NCBI RefSeq assembly: GCF_900141895.1
Contig: NZ_FQYT01000009.1
Location: 1-64,000 of the forward strand
DNA length: 64,000 bases
Origin: Parasporobacterium paucivorans DSM 15970
GTDB lineage: Bacteria > Bacillota > Clostridia > Lachnospirales > Lachnospiraceae
Direction of reading: 5' to 3'
This document shows, piece after piece, positions 32,941 to 42,247 of the stretch. Below the pieces are notes generated by a model, which searched no databases, was not told the DNA's origin, and worked only from the letters and a program-made list of their open reading frames with translations. A program made the position numbers and the translations under genes. Every line of letters begins with the position of its first letter. Position 1 is the stretch's first letter.

Positions 32941-33441
32941 TCATACTTTAGAAAATTCCTGCCCATCTTCAAGTTTCCTGTATACCATTTCTGCAACGGC
33001 CGGAGGAACAAATTTTTCAATTTTACCACCAAACATAGCCACTTCCTTGACCGTACTGGAACTTAAATATGCATATTCCAGACTCGTCGTTAGAAAAACA
33101 GTATCAATTTCACTGTTGATCACACGGTTTGTCTGAGACAGCATCAGCTCGTATTCAAAATCCGTGACCGCCCTCAGCCCTCGCACTACTGCCTTGGCTC
33201 CCATTTCCTTGGCAAAATCCACCGAAAATCCCTCAAAGGATCTCACCGTTACGTTAGGAAGATGTGTAGTTGCATCTATGAGCATTTTAACACGTTCCTC
33301 TGCAGAAAACAACGGAGTTTTAAGGCGGTTTATCAGGACTGCAACGATAATTTCATCAAATATTTTCGCAGCTCGTTCAATGACATCCAGGTGACCGTAT
33401 GTCACTGGATCAAAGCTTCCTGGGTAGATTGCTCTTATCAT
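32941..33441 (-). CDS. coaD: Pantetheine-phosphate adenylyltransferase
   Basis: A 166-residue PPAT, the fourth step of CoA synthesis. The nucleotidyltransferase motif [18 protein letters not shown] is at the N-terminus, and [20 protein letters not shown] (~res 90) and [12 protein letters not shown] (~res 127) complete the active site. Its ATG overlaps the rsmD stop by 4 nt, the standard rsmD-coaD arrangement. Confidence 0.97.
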   Translation of the reverse strand: MIRAIYPGSFDPVTYGHLDVIERAAKIFDEIIVAVLINRLKTPLFSAEERVKMLIDATTHLPNVTVRSFEGFSVDFAKEMGAKAVVRGLRAVTDFEYELMLSQTNRVINSEIDTVFLTTSLEYAYLSSSTVKEVAMFGGKIEKFVPPAVAEMVYRKLEDGQEFSKV

Positions 33442-34004
33442 TTCCTCTCCTGTTCCAAGCTTATAAATACGTGCTTATTTGTTTTGTATTTTTTTTCTCT
33501 GATGATTTCAAAACCAAGATCTGAAAGATAAGTAAACTCTGTCTTCAAATCGGCTTCAACGATAATAAGGCTATCCGTGTGTATGATTCCTGATTCTGAC
33601 AACGCCTCAAGCACTTTCACCTCCGCGCCCGTTTTATAGGGTGGGTCCATGAAGACAATATCAAACTGTAAATCTGAGCTGCTCAGCCGTTTAATGGCCG
33701 CTGAAGCATCGGATCTCAGGATTACTGCCCTGTCTTTTAATTTTGTGAAAATCAGATTTTCCTCTATACATTTGGCTGCCTGGGCAGATTCATCAACAAA
33801 ATAACAGGAATCGGCGCCTCTGCTTAAGGCTTCAATTCCTATTGCGCCACTTCCGGCAAATACATCCAGAAAACGGCATCCATATATATCATTATGAATC
33901 ATATTAAATAATGTTTCTTTAATTCTGTCTGTCGTAGGTCTTACGTCTGGTCCATCCAGAGTTTTCAACCTAAGGCTTCTCGCGCTTCCTGCAATGACCC
34001 TCAT
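33438..34004 (-). CDS. rsmD: 16S rRNA (guanine966-N2)-methyltransferase
   Basis: A 188-residue SAM-dependent methyltransferase. [18 protein letters not shown] start, SAM-binding [18 protein letters not shown] near residue 44 and catalytic DPPYKTG near 118. Translationally coupled to coaD. TTGGAG precedes the ATG. Confidence 0.95.
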   Translation of the reverse strand: MRVIAGSARSLRLKTLDGPDVRPTTDRIKETLFNMIHNDIYGCRFLDVFAGSGAIGIEALSRGADSCYFVDESAQAAKCIEENLIFTKLKDRAVILRSDASAAIKRLSSSDLQFDIVFMDPPYKTGAEVKVLEALSESGIIHTDSLIIVEADLKTEFTYLSDLGFEIIREKKYKTNKHVFISLEQERK

Positions 34005-34038
34005 GTAATTGTCTCCAAAGTATTAATCCCTAAAAATA

Positions 34039-34074
34039 AGATTTTGAATGCATTTGTGTGCATTCAAAATCTAA
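34039..34074 (-). terminator. Terminator after the S1-domain gene
   Basis: Perfect 14-bp stem AGATTTTGAATGCA / TGCATTCAAAATCT (34039-34052 and 34059-34072), followed on the minus strand by TATTTTTA. Separates the scpA-to-rpsA run from rsmD. Confidence 0.88.
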
Positions 34075-34083
34075 ATTCAGGTC

Positions 34084-35187
34084 TTATTCCTGATTTTCTG
34101 TATTTTGGTAATTTTCGTAATCTTCCTGTTCAGCTCTTATTTCCAGTGCTTTTGTGCTTAAGCTGATTTTCTTTTCGTCTGCGTTGAAATCAACAACTTC
34201 TGCTTCAATTTCCTGTCCGATTTGAAGAACATCTGAAGGCTTATTTACATGAGTTTTGGAAATCTGGGAAACATGCAGAAGTGCATCTATTCCTGGTTCC
34301 AACTCAATGAATGCGCCAAAATCTGTCATCCTGGCAACACTTCCTTTAACAATATTTCCCACAGCATATTTTTCGGAAGCGTCTTTCCAAGGATTTGTAT
34401 CATCGAATTTTAAACTTAAGGCAATTTTGTTGCCGTTTACTTCTTTGATAAGAACTCTTATGGCATCACCTACATTAAATAATTTCTTGGAGTTATCAAT
34501 TCTTCCCCAGGACATTTCTGAAATGTGAAGTAGTCCGTCCAATCCGCCAAGATCAACGAAGGCACCAAAATCTGTGATGTTTTTAATGGTACCATCTACA
34601 ATCATTCCAGGCTCGATTTTTTCAAGAAGATCTTTTTGTTTTCCTCTTTTCGCTTCGATGATCAGGTGTTTTCTGTCTCCGATGACTCTTCTCTTCTTCG
34701 GATTGTATTCTGTAATGGTGAATTCGATTTCCTGGCCTTCATATTTTGCAAGGTCTTTCTCATATACATCTGACACGAGGCTTGCAGGAATGAATACTCT
34801 GCTTTCTTCTACGGCAACTGTAAGTCCGCCGGACATTACTTTTACAACTTTTCCTTTGAGCACTTCCTTGTTGTTAAATGCATCTTCCAGTTCCTTGAAT
34901 CCTTTTTCTGCCTGAAGTCTTTTATAAGACAGAAGAACCTGCCCGTCGCCATCGTTGACTTTCAGGATTTTAACATCCATTTTGTCACCTAAGGTAACAA
35001 GAGTTCTGAGATCGACATTTGATTCGTTAGTGTATTCGCTTCTTGTGATGATGCCGTCTGATTTATAACCTATATTTAAAACGATTTCGTCCTCTTTAAC
35101 ACTTATAACCGTGCCTTCTACAACCTCTCCTGTACGTATAGTTTTTAATGAATCTTCAAGCATTTGTTCAAAACTTAATTCTGACAT
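34084..35187 (-). CDS. rpsA: S1-domain RNA-binding protein (ribosomal protein bS1-like)
   Basis: A 367-residue protein with four S1 OB-fold repeats at about 18-85, 100-170, 188-255 and 273-340. The third (GMIVDGTIKNITDFGAFVDL) and fourth (GNIVKGSVARMTDFGAFIEL) have the best consensus. It is the short S1 type of Firmicutes. ATG 35187 has GAGGAGG 8 nt upstream. It overlaps the ispH 3' end by 20 nt in a different frame. In many Clostridia these two are fused into one polypeptide; here they are separate but coupled. Confidence 0.93.
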   Translation of the reverse strand: MSELSFEQMLEDSLKTIRTGEVVEGTVISVKEDEIVLNIGYKSDGIITRSEYTNESNVDLRTLVTLGDKMDVKILKVNDGDGQVLLSYKRLQAEKGFKELEDAFNNKEVLKGKVVKVMSGGLTVAVEESRVFIPASLVSDVYEKDLAKYEGQEIEFTITEYNPKKRRVIGDRKHLIIEAKRGKQKDLLEKIEPGMIVDGTIKNITDFGAFVDLGGLDGLLHISEMSWGRIDNSKKLFNVGDAIRVLIKEVNGNKIALSLKFDDTNPWKDASEKYAVGNIVKGSVARMTDFGAFIELEPGIDALLHVSQISKTHVNKPSDVLQIGQEIEAEVVDFNADEKKISLSTKALEIRAEQEDYENYQNTENQE

Positions 35188-36022
35188 TAGTATGAACCTC
35201 CTCAATAATATTATTTGGGGTCGATGCCCCCGCTGTTATACCTACGCAACTAGTGGATTGCAGTGAACTTAAATCCAAATCTTCCAGTGTCTGTATATGG
35301 TAAGTATCCTTACATCTTTCTTTGCATATCTCATATAGCTTTCTGGTGTTCGAACTTTCTTTGCCACCAATCACAATCATGGCATCCACCTCGGAAGCTA
35401 TCTGTTCTGCCTCAGTCTGTCTGTCATGAGTTGCATTGCAGATGGTGTTTAAAACAGTTATATCATAACCTTTTTTTGAAATTATTTCAACCAAATCTTT
35501 AAATTTTGCCTGATTAAATGTCGTTTGGGCGACTATGAACAGAGGTTTCCCAGAATTATTCACATATTTCAGTGCCTCATCCTTCGTTTCGATAATAACA
35601 GGAGGCGTTTTTGACCATCCGGCTATGCCAACAATCTCCGGGTGATTGCGATCACCGATTATGATTATTTCCTTCTCCTGGCTTTCCTTATCCACTTCTT
35701 TTTGTATCCTTCTGACATATGGACAGGTGGCATCAACCATCGTTGCTCCGGAAGATTCAATGATATCATAAGCTGATTTAGGTGCTCCATGAGAGCGGAT
35801 GATTATGATACCACCTTTAATGCTTTTCAATTCCTCTTCGTCATTAATCACTTTTACGCCCAATTTGGAAAATTCATCTACAACCTGTTCATTGTGAATA
35901 ATCGGTCCATACGTGTAAACCTGTTTTCCATCCGGATTATTTTTTATTTGTTCCCAGACGCAATCCACGGCACGTTTTACACCGAAACAAAAGCCGGCAG
36001 TCTTTGCTAATTTAACTTTCAT
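35168..36022 (-). CDS. ispH: 4-hydroxy-3-methylbut-2-enyl diphosphate reductase
   Basis: A 284-residue [4Fe-4S] enzyme, last step of the MEP isoprenoid pathway. Cluster cysteines are in AGFCFGVKRA, DATCPYVRR and NTICNATHDRQ. The proton-relay TTFNQ (~res 165) and the end segment CVGITAGASTPNNIIEEV are conserved. ATG 36022 is chosen because GAGGTG then precedes it and it no longer overlaps cmk. It ends 20 nt inside the S1-domain gene. Confidence 0.95.
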   Translation of the reverse strand: MKVKLAKTAGFCFGVKRAVDCVWEQIKNNPDGKQVYTYGPIIHNEQVVDEFSKLGVKVINDEEELKSIKGGIIIIRSHGAPKSAYDIIESSGATMVDATCPYVRRIQKEVDKESQEKEIIIIGDRNHPEIVGIAGWSKTPPVIIETKDEALKYVNNSGKPLFIVAQTTFNQAKFKDLVEIISKKGYDITVLNTICNATHDRQTEAEQIASEVDAMIVIGGKESSNTRKLYEICKERCKDTYHIQTLEDLDLSSLQSTSCVGITAGASTPNNIIEEVHTNVRIKF

Positions 36023-36027
36023 CTTTT

Positions 36028-36693
36028 TCACCTCACTCTGTCATGGATTATTTCTGTGATAGTGCTGATGGCTTCTTCTATGGATAAATTGGACGTATCA
36101 ACCAGAACAGCATTTTCTGCTATCTTTAAAGGTGCGATTTTTCGGTTCATGTCTCTATTATCCCTTTCAATTATCTCCTTTTCAATCGCATCGATGGATA
36201 GTTCCGAGTCTTTGTTTCGCAGCTGTTCGAAACGTCTTTTTGCCCGGATTTCTGTTCTCGCTGTCAGATAGATTTTCACATCCGCATCCGGCAGAACCGC
36301 CGTCCCAATGTCCCTGCCATCCATAATGACGTTATTGTTTCTGGCCAGATTCCGCTGGAGGTTCAAAAGCATACTTCGAATTTCCCCGTATGCGGATATG
36401 GAGGATGACATTTTACTCACCTCTTCTGAACGAATGTAGGGGTTAACGTTTTCACCATTCAACTGGACACACTGTTCACCATTGACATATTCGATGGTGA
36501 CCGAAGCGTTTTCACATGATTTGACGACCCCTTCTTTATCCTCGGCAGACACGCCATCACGTATGCACGCCAAAGCCAGTGCTCTGTACATCGCGCCTGT
36601 GTCTACGTATATGAACGAAAGCCTGTGAGCCACTTCTTTTGCAATCGTACTTTTGCCGGCTCCCGCAGGACCGTCTATAGCGATATTAATCAT
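36028..36693 (-). CDS. cmk: Cytidylate kinase
   Basis: A 221-residue (d)CMP kinase. P-loop AIDGPAGAGKSTIAKEVA at residues 5-20, VDTGAMYRALAL, and DGRDIGTAVLPDADVKIYLT near 124. cmk followed by ispH and S1 is a common Firmicute order. AGACGGGG precedes the ATG. Confidence 0.95.
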   Translation of the reverse strand: MINIAIDGPAGAGKSTIAKEVAHRLSFIYVDTGAMYRALALACIRDGVSAEDKEGVVKSCENASVTIEYVNGEQCVQLNGENVNPYIRSEEVSKMSSSISAYGEIRSMLLNLQRNLARNNNVIMDGRDIGTAVLPDADVKIYLTARTEIRAKRRFEQLRNKDSELSIDAIEKEIIERDNRDMNRKIAPLKIAENAVLVDTSNLSIEEAISTITEIIHDRVR

Positions 36694-36709
36694 GATTTAC
36701 CCCGTCTTT

Positions 36710-37939
36710 TTATTTTATGCTTATGCCGGCCAGCCAGCCTGTCGACCAGGCCAGCTGCAGATTATATCCTCCGGTCATAGCGTCTATGTCGATGACTTCA
36801 CCGGCAAAATAAACACCTTCAACTCTTTTTGACTGCATGGTCGAGGGGTTTATCTCCCTGACGCTGACTCCGCCCTTTGTAATCACAGCCTCCGAGTACC
36901 CTCTTTTTCCCGTAACCGTCATTGGGAAGGACTTAAGAAGGACTGCCAGTCCGAGCCTTTGGGCTTTCGTTATTTCATTGATTTTTTTGTCTGCAGGAAT
37001 ACCAGACAGCTCGATCATAACCGGAATCAGTTTTTTGGGAAGCAGCCTGTCCAAAGCATTTTTAAATGATTTGTTCACATTTTCACTGAAATCCTTTAAG
37101 ATTCTATGATCCAGCTGCTCCATGTCCAGGGCTGGTTTTAAATCGATTTTCAATGTCAGTTTTTTGTCGGCATTCTTTTCGACAAGAAATGCACTTGCCG
37201 AAAGAATCAACGGACCGCTTACTCCAAAATGGGTGAAAAGCATTTCTCCGAAATCGCTGAATATCAGCTTCTCATCCGCATATAAAGATGCCCGCACATT
37301 TTTCAGTGACAGACCCTGCAGGTCTTTTACGAACTCTTCCTGGATAAGAAGAGGTACCAGGGAAGGCTGTGTCGAAATGATGGTATGCCCCATTTTTCCG
37401 GCAAACTCGAATCCGTCGCCGGTTGAGCCGGTGGTCGGATACGAGAGTCCTCCCGTGGCAATAACCAGAGCATCCCCATGAAGTTTGGATTTATCCCCCA
37501 GCACGACATAACGGAATTTGCCGTCATCACAGACAACTTTATCAATCCTTGTGTTCAGTATAACGTGTATGTTCAGCCTGTTGATTTCCCTTGAAAGGGC
37601 CTGTATCAGATCGGAGGACTTATCCGACGCGGGAAAAACGCGATTGCCGCGTTCCACCTTCGTCCGCATTCCAATATTTTCAAAAAAATTGATTACATCC
37701 TGATTGTTCATGCAGTTTAATGCAGCATAAAGAAATTTCGGATTGGAATTGATATTGGAAAAGACTACGTCCATATCGGACGAATTCGTCAGGTTACACC
37801 TTCCTTTTCCCGTAATATAAAGCTTTTTACCAAGCTTCTCGTTTCTTTCTACCAGAAAAACATTATGGCCGTTTCCGGCTGCGGCGATAGCGGCAAACAT
37901 TCCTGCCGCTCCACCTCCGGCAACTATCACATTACTCAT
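36710..37939 (-). CDS. HI0933-family NAD(P)/FAD-dependent oxidoreductase
   Basis: A 409-residue flavoprotein. The dinucleotide-binding VIVAGGGAAGMFAAIAAAGN is at the N-terminus, GKKLYITGKGRCNLTN near 47 and GGYNLQLAWSTGWLAG at the C-terminus, all typical of the HI0933/YhiN family. Physiological substrate unknown. Located between scpB and cmk. Confidence 0.9.
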   Translation of the reverse strand: MSNVIVAGGGAAGMFAAIAAAGNGHNVFLVERNEKLGKKLYITGKGRCNLTNSSDMDVVFSNINSNPKFLYAALNCMNNQDVINFFENIGMRTKVERGNRVFPASDKSSDLIQALSREINRLNIHVILNTRIDKVVCDDGKFRYVVLGDKSKLHGDALVIATGGLSYPTTGSTGDGFEFAGKMGHTIISTQPSLVPLLIQEEFVKDLQGLSLKNVRASLYADEKLIFSDFGEMLFTHFGVSGPLILSASAFLVEKNADKKLTLKIDLKPALDMEQLDHRILKDFSENVNKSFKNALDRLLPKKLIPVMIELSGIPADKKINEITKAQRLGLAVLLKSFPMTVTGKRGYSEAVITKGGVSVREINPSTMQSKRVEGVYFAGEVIDIDAMTGGYNLQLAWSTGWLAGISIK

Positions 37940-37958
37940 TCTTTTTATCCCTCTTAAA

Positions 37959-38528
37959 TCAGGTATCCAGTTTCAGCTGTAACTCCTTCTGAAATTCCTG
38001 TTTAATATCCTCTTCTTTATCTTGATGGATACTGGGCAAATCGTCGACTGACCGTATCCCGAACTGCCGCAAAAACTCTTCAGTCGTTCCAAATAAAATT
38101 GGTTTTCCCGGAGCATCCAGTCTTCCTGTTTCTCTTACAAGGTCATATTCAATCAGTTTGTTGATGGCATGGTCAGATTTCACACCCCTGATTTTTTCAA
38201 TATCCAGTCTGGTCACCGGCTGTTTATATGCAATGATGGACAACGTCTCCAGCATAACATTGGTCATTGTGTGGTTTTTCCTACTGCTTACAAGATTAAT
38301 CAGATATGGGTAATATTCATTTTTTGTGCACATCTGAAAGGAAGTATCTATTTCCATAATTCGGATACCGCGGTCCTCGGAATCATATTTATCCATAAGA
38401 TTATTAATTATTTTGCGGGTAGTTCCTTCATCGTGTTCTATGGCCGCCGCAATCTGTTTCAATTCAACCGAACCGCCCATTGTAAATAATATCGCTTCAA
38501 TAACTGCTTCCAGTCTTTGTATCTCCAA
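37959..38528 (-). CDS. scpB: Segregation and condensation protein B
   Basis: A 189-residue winged-helix protein. Starting at TTG 38528 gives the family N-terminus (M)EIQRLEAVIEAILFTMGG, with AAGGGGAG upstream. Earlier in-frame ATGs (up to 38594) would overlap scpA and add a non-family extension. The core ETLSIIAYKQPVTRLDIEKI and IRGVKSD near 100-125 is conserved. Partners with ScpA and SMC in condensin. Confidence 0.92.
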   Translation of the reverse strand: MEIQRLEAVIEAILFTMGGSVELKQIAAAIEHDEGTTRKIINNLMDKYDSEDRGIRIMEIDTSFQMCTKNEYYPYLINLVSSRKNHTMTNVMLETLSIIAYKQPVTRLDIEKIRGVKSDHAINKLIEYDLVRETGRLDAPGKPILFGTTEEFLRQFGIRSVDDLPSIHQDKEEDIKQEFQKELQLKLDT

Positions 38529-38544
38529 AACCGTTCTCCCCTTT

Positions 38545-39279
38545 TTAAGCTGCTGAAATAATGATGTCATCGAAAACCTGTTCCTGAACAGCACTGATTT
38601 TCCCGGTTTTAATCAGCTCCAGTATTGCCAGAAAACTCACTATAAGATGCGATTTCCCAGACTGCCGGGAAAGAAACTTTCTAAAACTGAATTTAGTGTG
38701 ATTATTGGTAAAGCACAATATCTCTTTGATTTTATCATCTATAGTGACTTCATCTTTTTCAATTCGTCCAAATCCCGAACGGACCGTATCTACTTTGTTG
38801 CTCTGTCTGCGTAATACCTGGCTGTAGATTTCTGACAATTTGTCCAGTGTCAGCTTGTCCATCAGCTTGTCCAGATCAACTGGCGGTTCATAGCTTTTAA
38901 CTTCTTCCGGAATGGAAGGCTCCTTATAATAGGTTTTTTGTGCTTGCGTTTGACGATTCCTGAGTTCGGAGGACACACACTTGAACATCTTATATTCCAG
39001 AAGCTGTTCAACCAGTTCGGCGCGGGGGTCCGTCTCTTCCGTTTCTTCCTCCTTTGGCAAAAGCATTCTGGACTTAATATCCAAAAGGGTGGCCGCCATT
39101 ACAAGGAATTCACTCATTATATTGAGGTCTTTTTTTTCCATGGAACCAATATACGCTAAATACTGATTCGTAATCTCAACAATAGGTATATCATAAATAT
39201 TCACTTTGTTTCGTTCAATCAGATGCAGCAGTAAATTCAAAGGACCCTCAAATGCTTCCAGTTTGACGGACAGTGCCAT
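38545..39279 (-). CDS. scpA: Segregation and condensation protein A
   Basis: A 244-residue kleisin. KLEAFEGPLNLLLHLIERNK at the N-terminus binds the SMC neck; EFLVMAATLLDIKSRMLLP is diagnostic, and the C-terminal winged helix (FLAILELIKTGKISAVQE) binds the SMC cap. Sits 16 nt upstream of scpB. Confidence 0.95.
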   Translation of the reverse strand: MALSVKLEAFEGPLNLLLHLIERNKVNIYDIPIVEITNQYLAYIGSMEKKDLNIMSEFLVMAATLLDIKSRMLLPKEEETEETDPRAELVEQLLEYKMFKCVSSELRNRQTQAQKTYYKEPSIPEEVKSYEPPVDLDKLMDKLTLDKLSEIYSQVLRRQSNKVDTVRSGFGRIEKDEVTIDDKIKEILCFTNNHTKFSFRKFLSRQSGKSHLIVSFLAILELIKTGKISAVQEQVFDDIIISAA

Positions 39280-39282
39280 AGT

Positions 39283-40143
39283 TTACCCTCTTTTATTCTT
39301 GATTTCCAATTCCAGTACTTCCGGATGATTACAAACCCTTATATTCAGTGTATGGGATCCGGTTCCTCTGCTTACAGCCATATTCGAACCATTCTTTTGA
39401 TACAGACCAGCATCATACTTCGGGAACAAAACACATTGGGGGGATATTACACCGCCTAGAAACGGCAGTCGTATTAGACCGCCATGCAGATGGCCTGATA
39501 CAGTCAAATCCGCACCCCAATCCGCATAACTATCAAAATATACGGGAGTGTGTGACAGCAGGATATTATATTTACTTCTGTCCGGGGCACCAAGCCGGTC
39601 GCTGACATAGGAGTCCCCTATTTTATTGCCATAGGAAAACCTTCTGTATACTTCCACTGCTGTCTCGAATCCATAGATGTCTACTTCGTCATTCCAAGTG
39701 AACATTCCATTTTCCAAATAGCTTATGCCATGATTTTCCAGGTTTTTTTTGTATTCCTGAAAATAAGCATTTCCGTCAGGTTTCGATTTCAGGAACTGCT
39801 CGTGGTTGCCATTGACACAAAAAACCTTATATTCCCGTGAAAGCGCAATCAAAAGATTCTGTGCGTTGTCGGAAACCATAGGTTTTTCATTATTGATTGT
39901 ATCTCCAGCAACCAGCACCAGATCCGGAGAAATTTTGGCCACTGCATCAATCAGTACCCGATTGTTTTTTCCACATAATCTGTTGTGCAGATCAGAGATG
40001 ACGGCGATTTTCAGTCCGGATGAAATTTTTTCACTCTCGATATAATATTTCGTGATTCTCAAACCACGGTTTTCCCTGGCACTTTCCAGCAATACGAATA
40101 CCAATATGAGTACCAGAAGAATGATTATCAGTTTTATAATCAT
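39283..40143 (-). CDS. Membrane-anchored metallophosphoesterase
   Basis: A 286-residue calcineurin-like phosphoesterase. One N-terminal transmembrane helix (IIKLIIILLVLILVFVLLES) anchors it; metal ligands are in AVISDLHNR, VAGDTINN, VNGNHEQF and VSGHLHGG, in canonical order. Its ATG overlaps the upstream LTA-synthase-like gene by 4 nt, so the two are coupled, hinting at a role in cell-envelope polymer or lipid turnover. Substrate unknown. Confidence 0.88.
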   Translation of the reverse strand: MIIKLIIILLVLILVFVLLESARENRGLRITKYYIESEKISSGLKIAVISDLHNRLCGKNNRVLIDAVAKISPDLVLVAGDTINNEKPMVSDNAQNLLIALSREYKVFCVNGNHEQFLKSKPDGNAYFQEYKKNLENHGISYLENGMFTWNDEVDIYGFETAVEVYRRFSYGNKIGDSYVSDRLGAPDRSKYNILLSHTPVYFDSYADWGADLTVSGHLHGGLIRLPFLGGVISPQCVLFPKYDAGLYQKNGSNMAVSRGTGSHTLNIRVCNHPEVLELEIKNKRG

Positions 40144-42158
40144 TGGTTATATACATACTCCTCCGTAAATCCCAGAGGAACTCCATCTGAACCCTGCTGG
40201 CTGACCTTGAATATGTCCTGATATTGAAGGTTGGAGTAATAAACCCGTAGATGATTCGGGTCAATGTATTCTGTTTTCTGTTTTTTGTCGTTAACGTAGG
40301 CAACACTGGAGTCCGTAAAGTTTTCACCGGTTATGATGAGTGTGTCGTCCCTGCCCTCTTCAGTCAGAAGACCAGTAATGCTGATTTTGTCGATTCCATA
40401 CTGAATATTCGTAGCAACGTATGGATTGAGGCCGCCGTAAGCAGTCCTTCCTCCATAAAGAATATCATATTCCAGGTTCTGGAGGCCATTCAAATACTCC
40501 TCGCTGCCGCTATAAGTCTGGTGATAGTTGTTAATCACGCCCGTGCTAATGTTCAGGGAGTCCAGAATCTTAGATGAGAGCTGAAAAGCTTCCACATCCC
40601 CAAAATCAAAGTTCATCCCCATATTGTTCCAGATTATATAATCCGTCTGCATGCTCGTACCTGAAGATAAATCCGAATCACTATAGCCCAGACTTGGAAG
40701 ATGGTCACCATAAAAAACCAAAATGGTATCTTCATCACGGGAAGATACTGCACTAACCATTTCGCCGATGGTCTGATCCATGGAATGCAAAAGATTAACG
40801 TAATATTGTGTTGCATTCAGTTTGCCCGGATCGGAACAGGACAATACTGAAACTGCAGAATTTTCCGGCAACTGATCGTTCGGATAACTTCCATGACCTT
40901 CGACGGAAACTGTAAATACATAATCCTGGCCTGGCGAAGAATCCAGGCATTTCAATATTTCTCCAGTCAGAATCTTGTCCGTCGCCCAATTTTTCGGTGT
41001 AAAGTCTGTCACGTGCATATATTCGATTGGTGTGAATGTATCAAATCCCAACTGGGAAAACACTGTATGCCGCTGGTAGAAAGTACCGTCATTGTTGTGG
41101 ATTGCATGTGTGCTCCAGCCGTTTGCTTTAAGATTATAGGCAACACTTTCACAAGTTGTAGACTGCAATACTGTTTTGTATGGGTATTCACCCGGACCGA
41201 AATCATCCAGATTCATTCCGGTTAGAACTTCGAATTCGGTATTTGCTGTACCCGCACCTATAACAGGTACATTAAAAAATCCAGAAGAACACTCTTCCTT
41301 CAGCTTCGTGAAATTTGGAATTGGATTTTCGGACAATACCAGACTGCTGATTCTGTTGATGTCAAAAAACGACTCCAGCTGTACATAGATAATGTTGGGT
41401 GTTTTTATCGGCACATTAGTGTCGGCTTCTGTTTCGGACTGTGTTACTTCATTTTGAATTATTTCACTGATCTTCTCCGGAGAATAATTTTCCGGCTTGC
41501 TTACACCCATGTTGAAAACACTGTTTGCAAAACAGTATGCGAATCCATAGGATTTATATGCATTTGCCAGGTTATCGAAATTTTTTGCCAGCACACCTGT
41601 ATTAATTCCCAGATTGACCGTTCCGAGAGTCATGAAAACTACGACTGCCGTAATGCAGGCATTTCTTATATACTTAATTTTATAACGAAGCTTTGGAGCT
41701 TTGAACCAAAGAGAAACAATGAATAAAAGCACCACTACGAAGAAGGCCACAACTCCGGCAATTGCAAGAGAAGAGTAATATTTTTGGATGACCGCAATAG
41801 CTGGTTTCATCAATAAAATATCAGTTGCATTGAACGGAGTAACACGATTGCTGAGAAGTATGAAATTGGCAAATCCAAGCATCAGCCAGGCAAAGGATAC
41901 AAGAGAGAGCCAGAAAATACGCCTTCTTGAAAATACCGTAATCATAAATGTTAGCAGGATTATCATTGCGTTGATAAAAAAAGCATTCGGGTGGGCAAAA
42001 ATATATTTTAAGCCTTTAGCCAAAGATTTTCTGTTAAAAATCTCAATTACAATATTAAGGAGGAACGGCAGACATATATATGTTATAAGTGTAATCCTCT
42101 TTGTTTTGTTTATAAACAAGTCCACAATCCACGCCTTGATGTTTTTGATGTATTCCAT
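40140..42158 (-). CDS. LTA synthase family sulfatase with C-terminal Ig-like region
   Basis: A 672-residue membrane enzyme. About five transmembrane helices lie in residues 20-185, followed by an extracellular alkaline-phosphatase-type sulfatase domain (~255-560). The catalytic-threonine segment is GTANTEFEVLTGM, preceded by PNIIYVQLESFFD; metal-binding VFYGDHLP lies near 503. Likely transfers glycerol phosphate in lipoteichoic-acid-type polymer synthesis. Residues ~585-672 (ITGENFTDSSVAYV ...) look like an IPT/Ig-like beta domain, an addition not found in typical LtaS. GAAAGG precedes the ATG. Confidence 0.88.
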   Translation of the reverse strand: MEYIKNIKAWIVDLFINKTKRITLITYICLPFLLNIVIEIFNRKSLAKGLKYIFAHPNAFFINAMIILLTFMITVFSRRRIFWLSLVSFAWLMLGFANFILLSNRVTPFNATDILLMKPAIAVIQKYYSSLAIAGVVAFFVVVLLFIVSLWFKAPKLRYKIKYIRNACITAVVVFMTLGTVNLGINTGVLAKNFDNLANAYKSYGFAYCFANSVFNMGVSKPENYSPEKISEIIQNEVTQSETEADTNVPIKTPNIIYVQLESFFDINRISSLVLSENPIPNFTKLKEECSSGFFNVPVIGAGTANTEFEVLTGMNLDDFGPGEYPYKTVLQSTTCESVAYNLKANGWSTHAIHNNDGTFYQRHTVFSQLGFDTFTPIEYMHVTDFTPKNWATDKILTGEILKCLDSSPGQDYVFTVSVEGHGSYPNDQLPENSAVSVLSCSDPGKLNATQYYVNLLHSMDQTIGEMVSAVSSRDEDTILVFYGDHLPSLGYSDSDLSSGTSMQTDYIIWNNMGMNFDFGDVEAFQLSSKILDSLNISTGVINNYHQTYSGSEEYLNGLQNLEYDILYGGRTAYGGLNPYVATNIQYGIDKISITGLLTEEGRDDTLIITGENFTDSSVAYVNDKKQKTEYIDPNHLRVYYSNLQYQDIFKVSQQGSDGVPLGFTEEYVYNQ

Positions 42159-42193
42159 TTTAAGACCTTTCTGAAACTTTTGAATTTATTTGA

Positions 42194-42216
42194 AGCTGGC
42201 TCATTCGAGCCAGCTC
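42194..42216 (-). terminator. Hairpin after the PFOR gene
   Basis: AGCTGGCTC / GAGCCAGCT (42194-42202 and 42207-42215), a strong stem with a 4-nt loop, 30 nt beyond the PFOR stop. The minus-strand tail is AT-rich but lacks a T-run, so termination may be incomplete. Confidence 0.45.
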
Positions 42217-42247
42217 CATCAAGTTTGAAGTTATTATATTACTTTTC

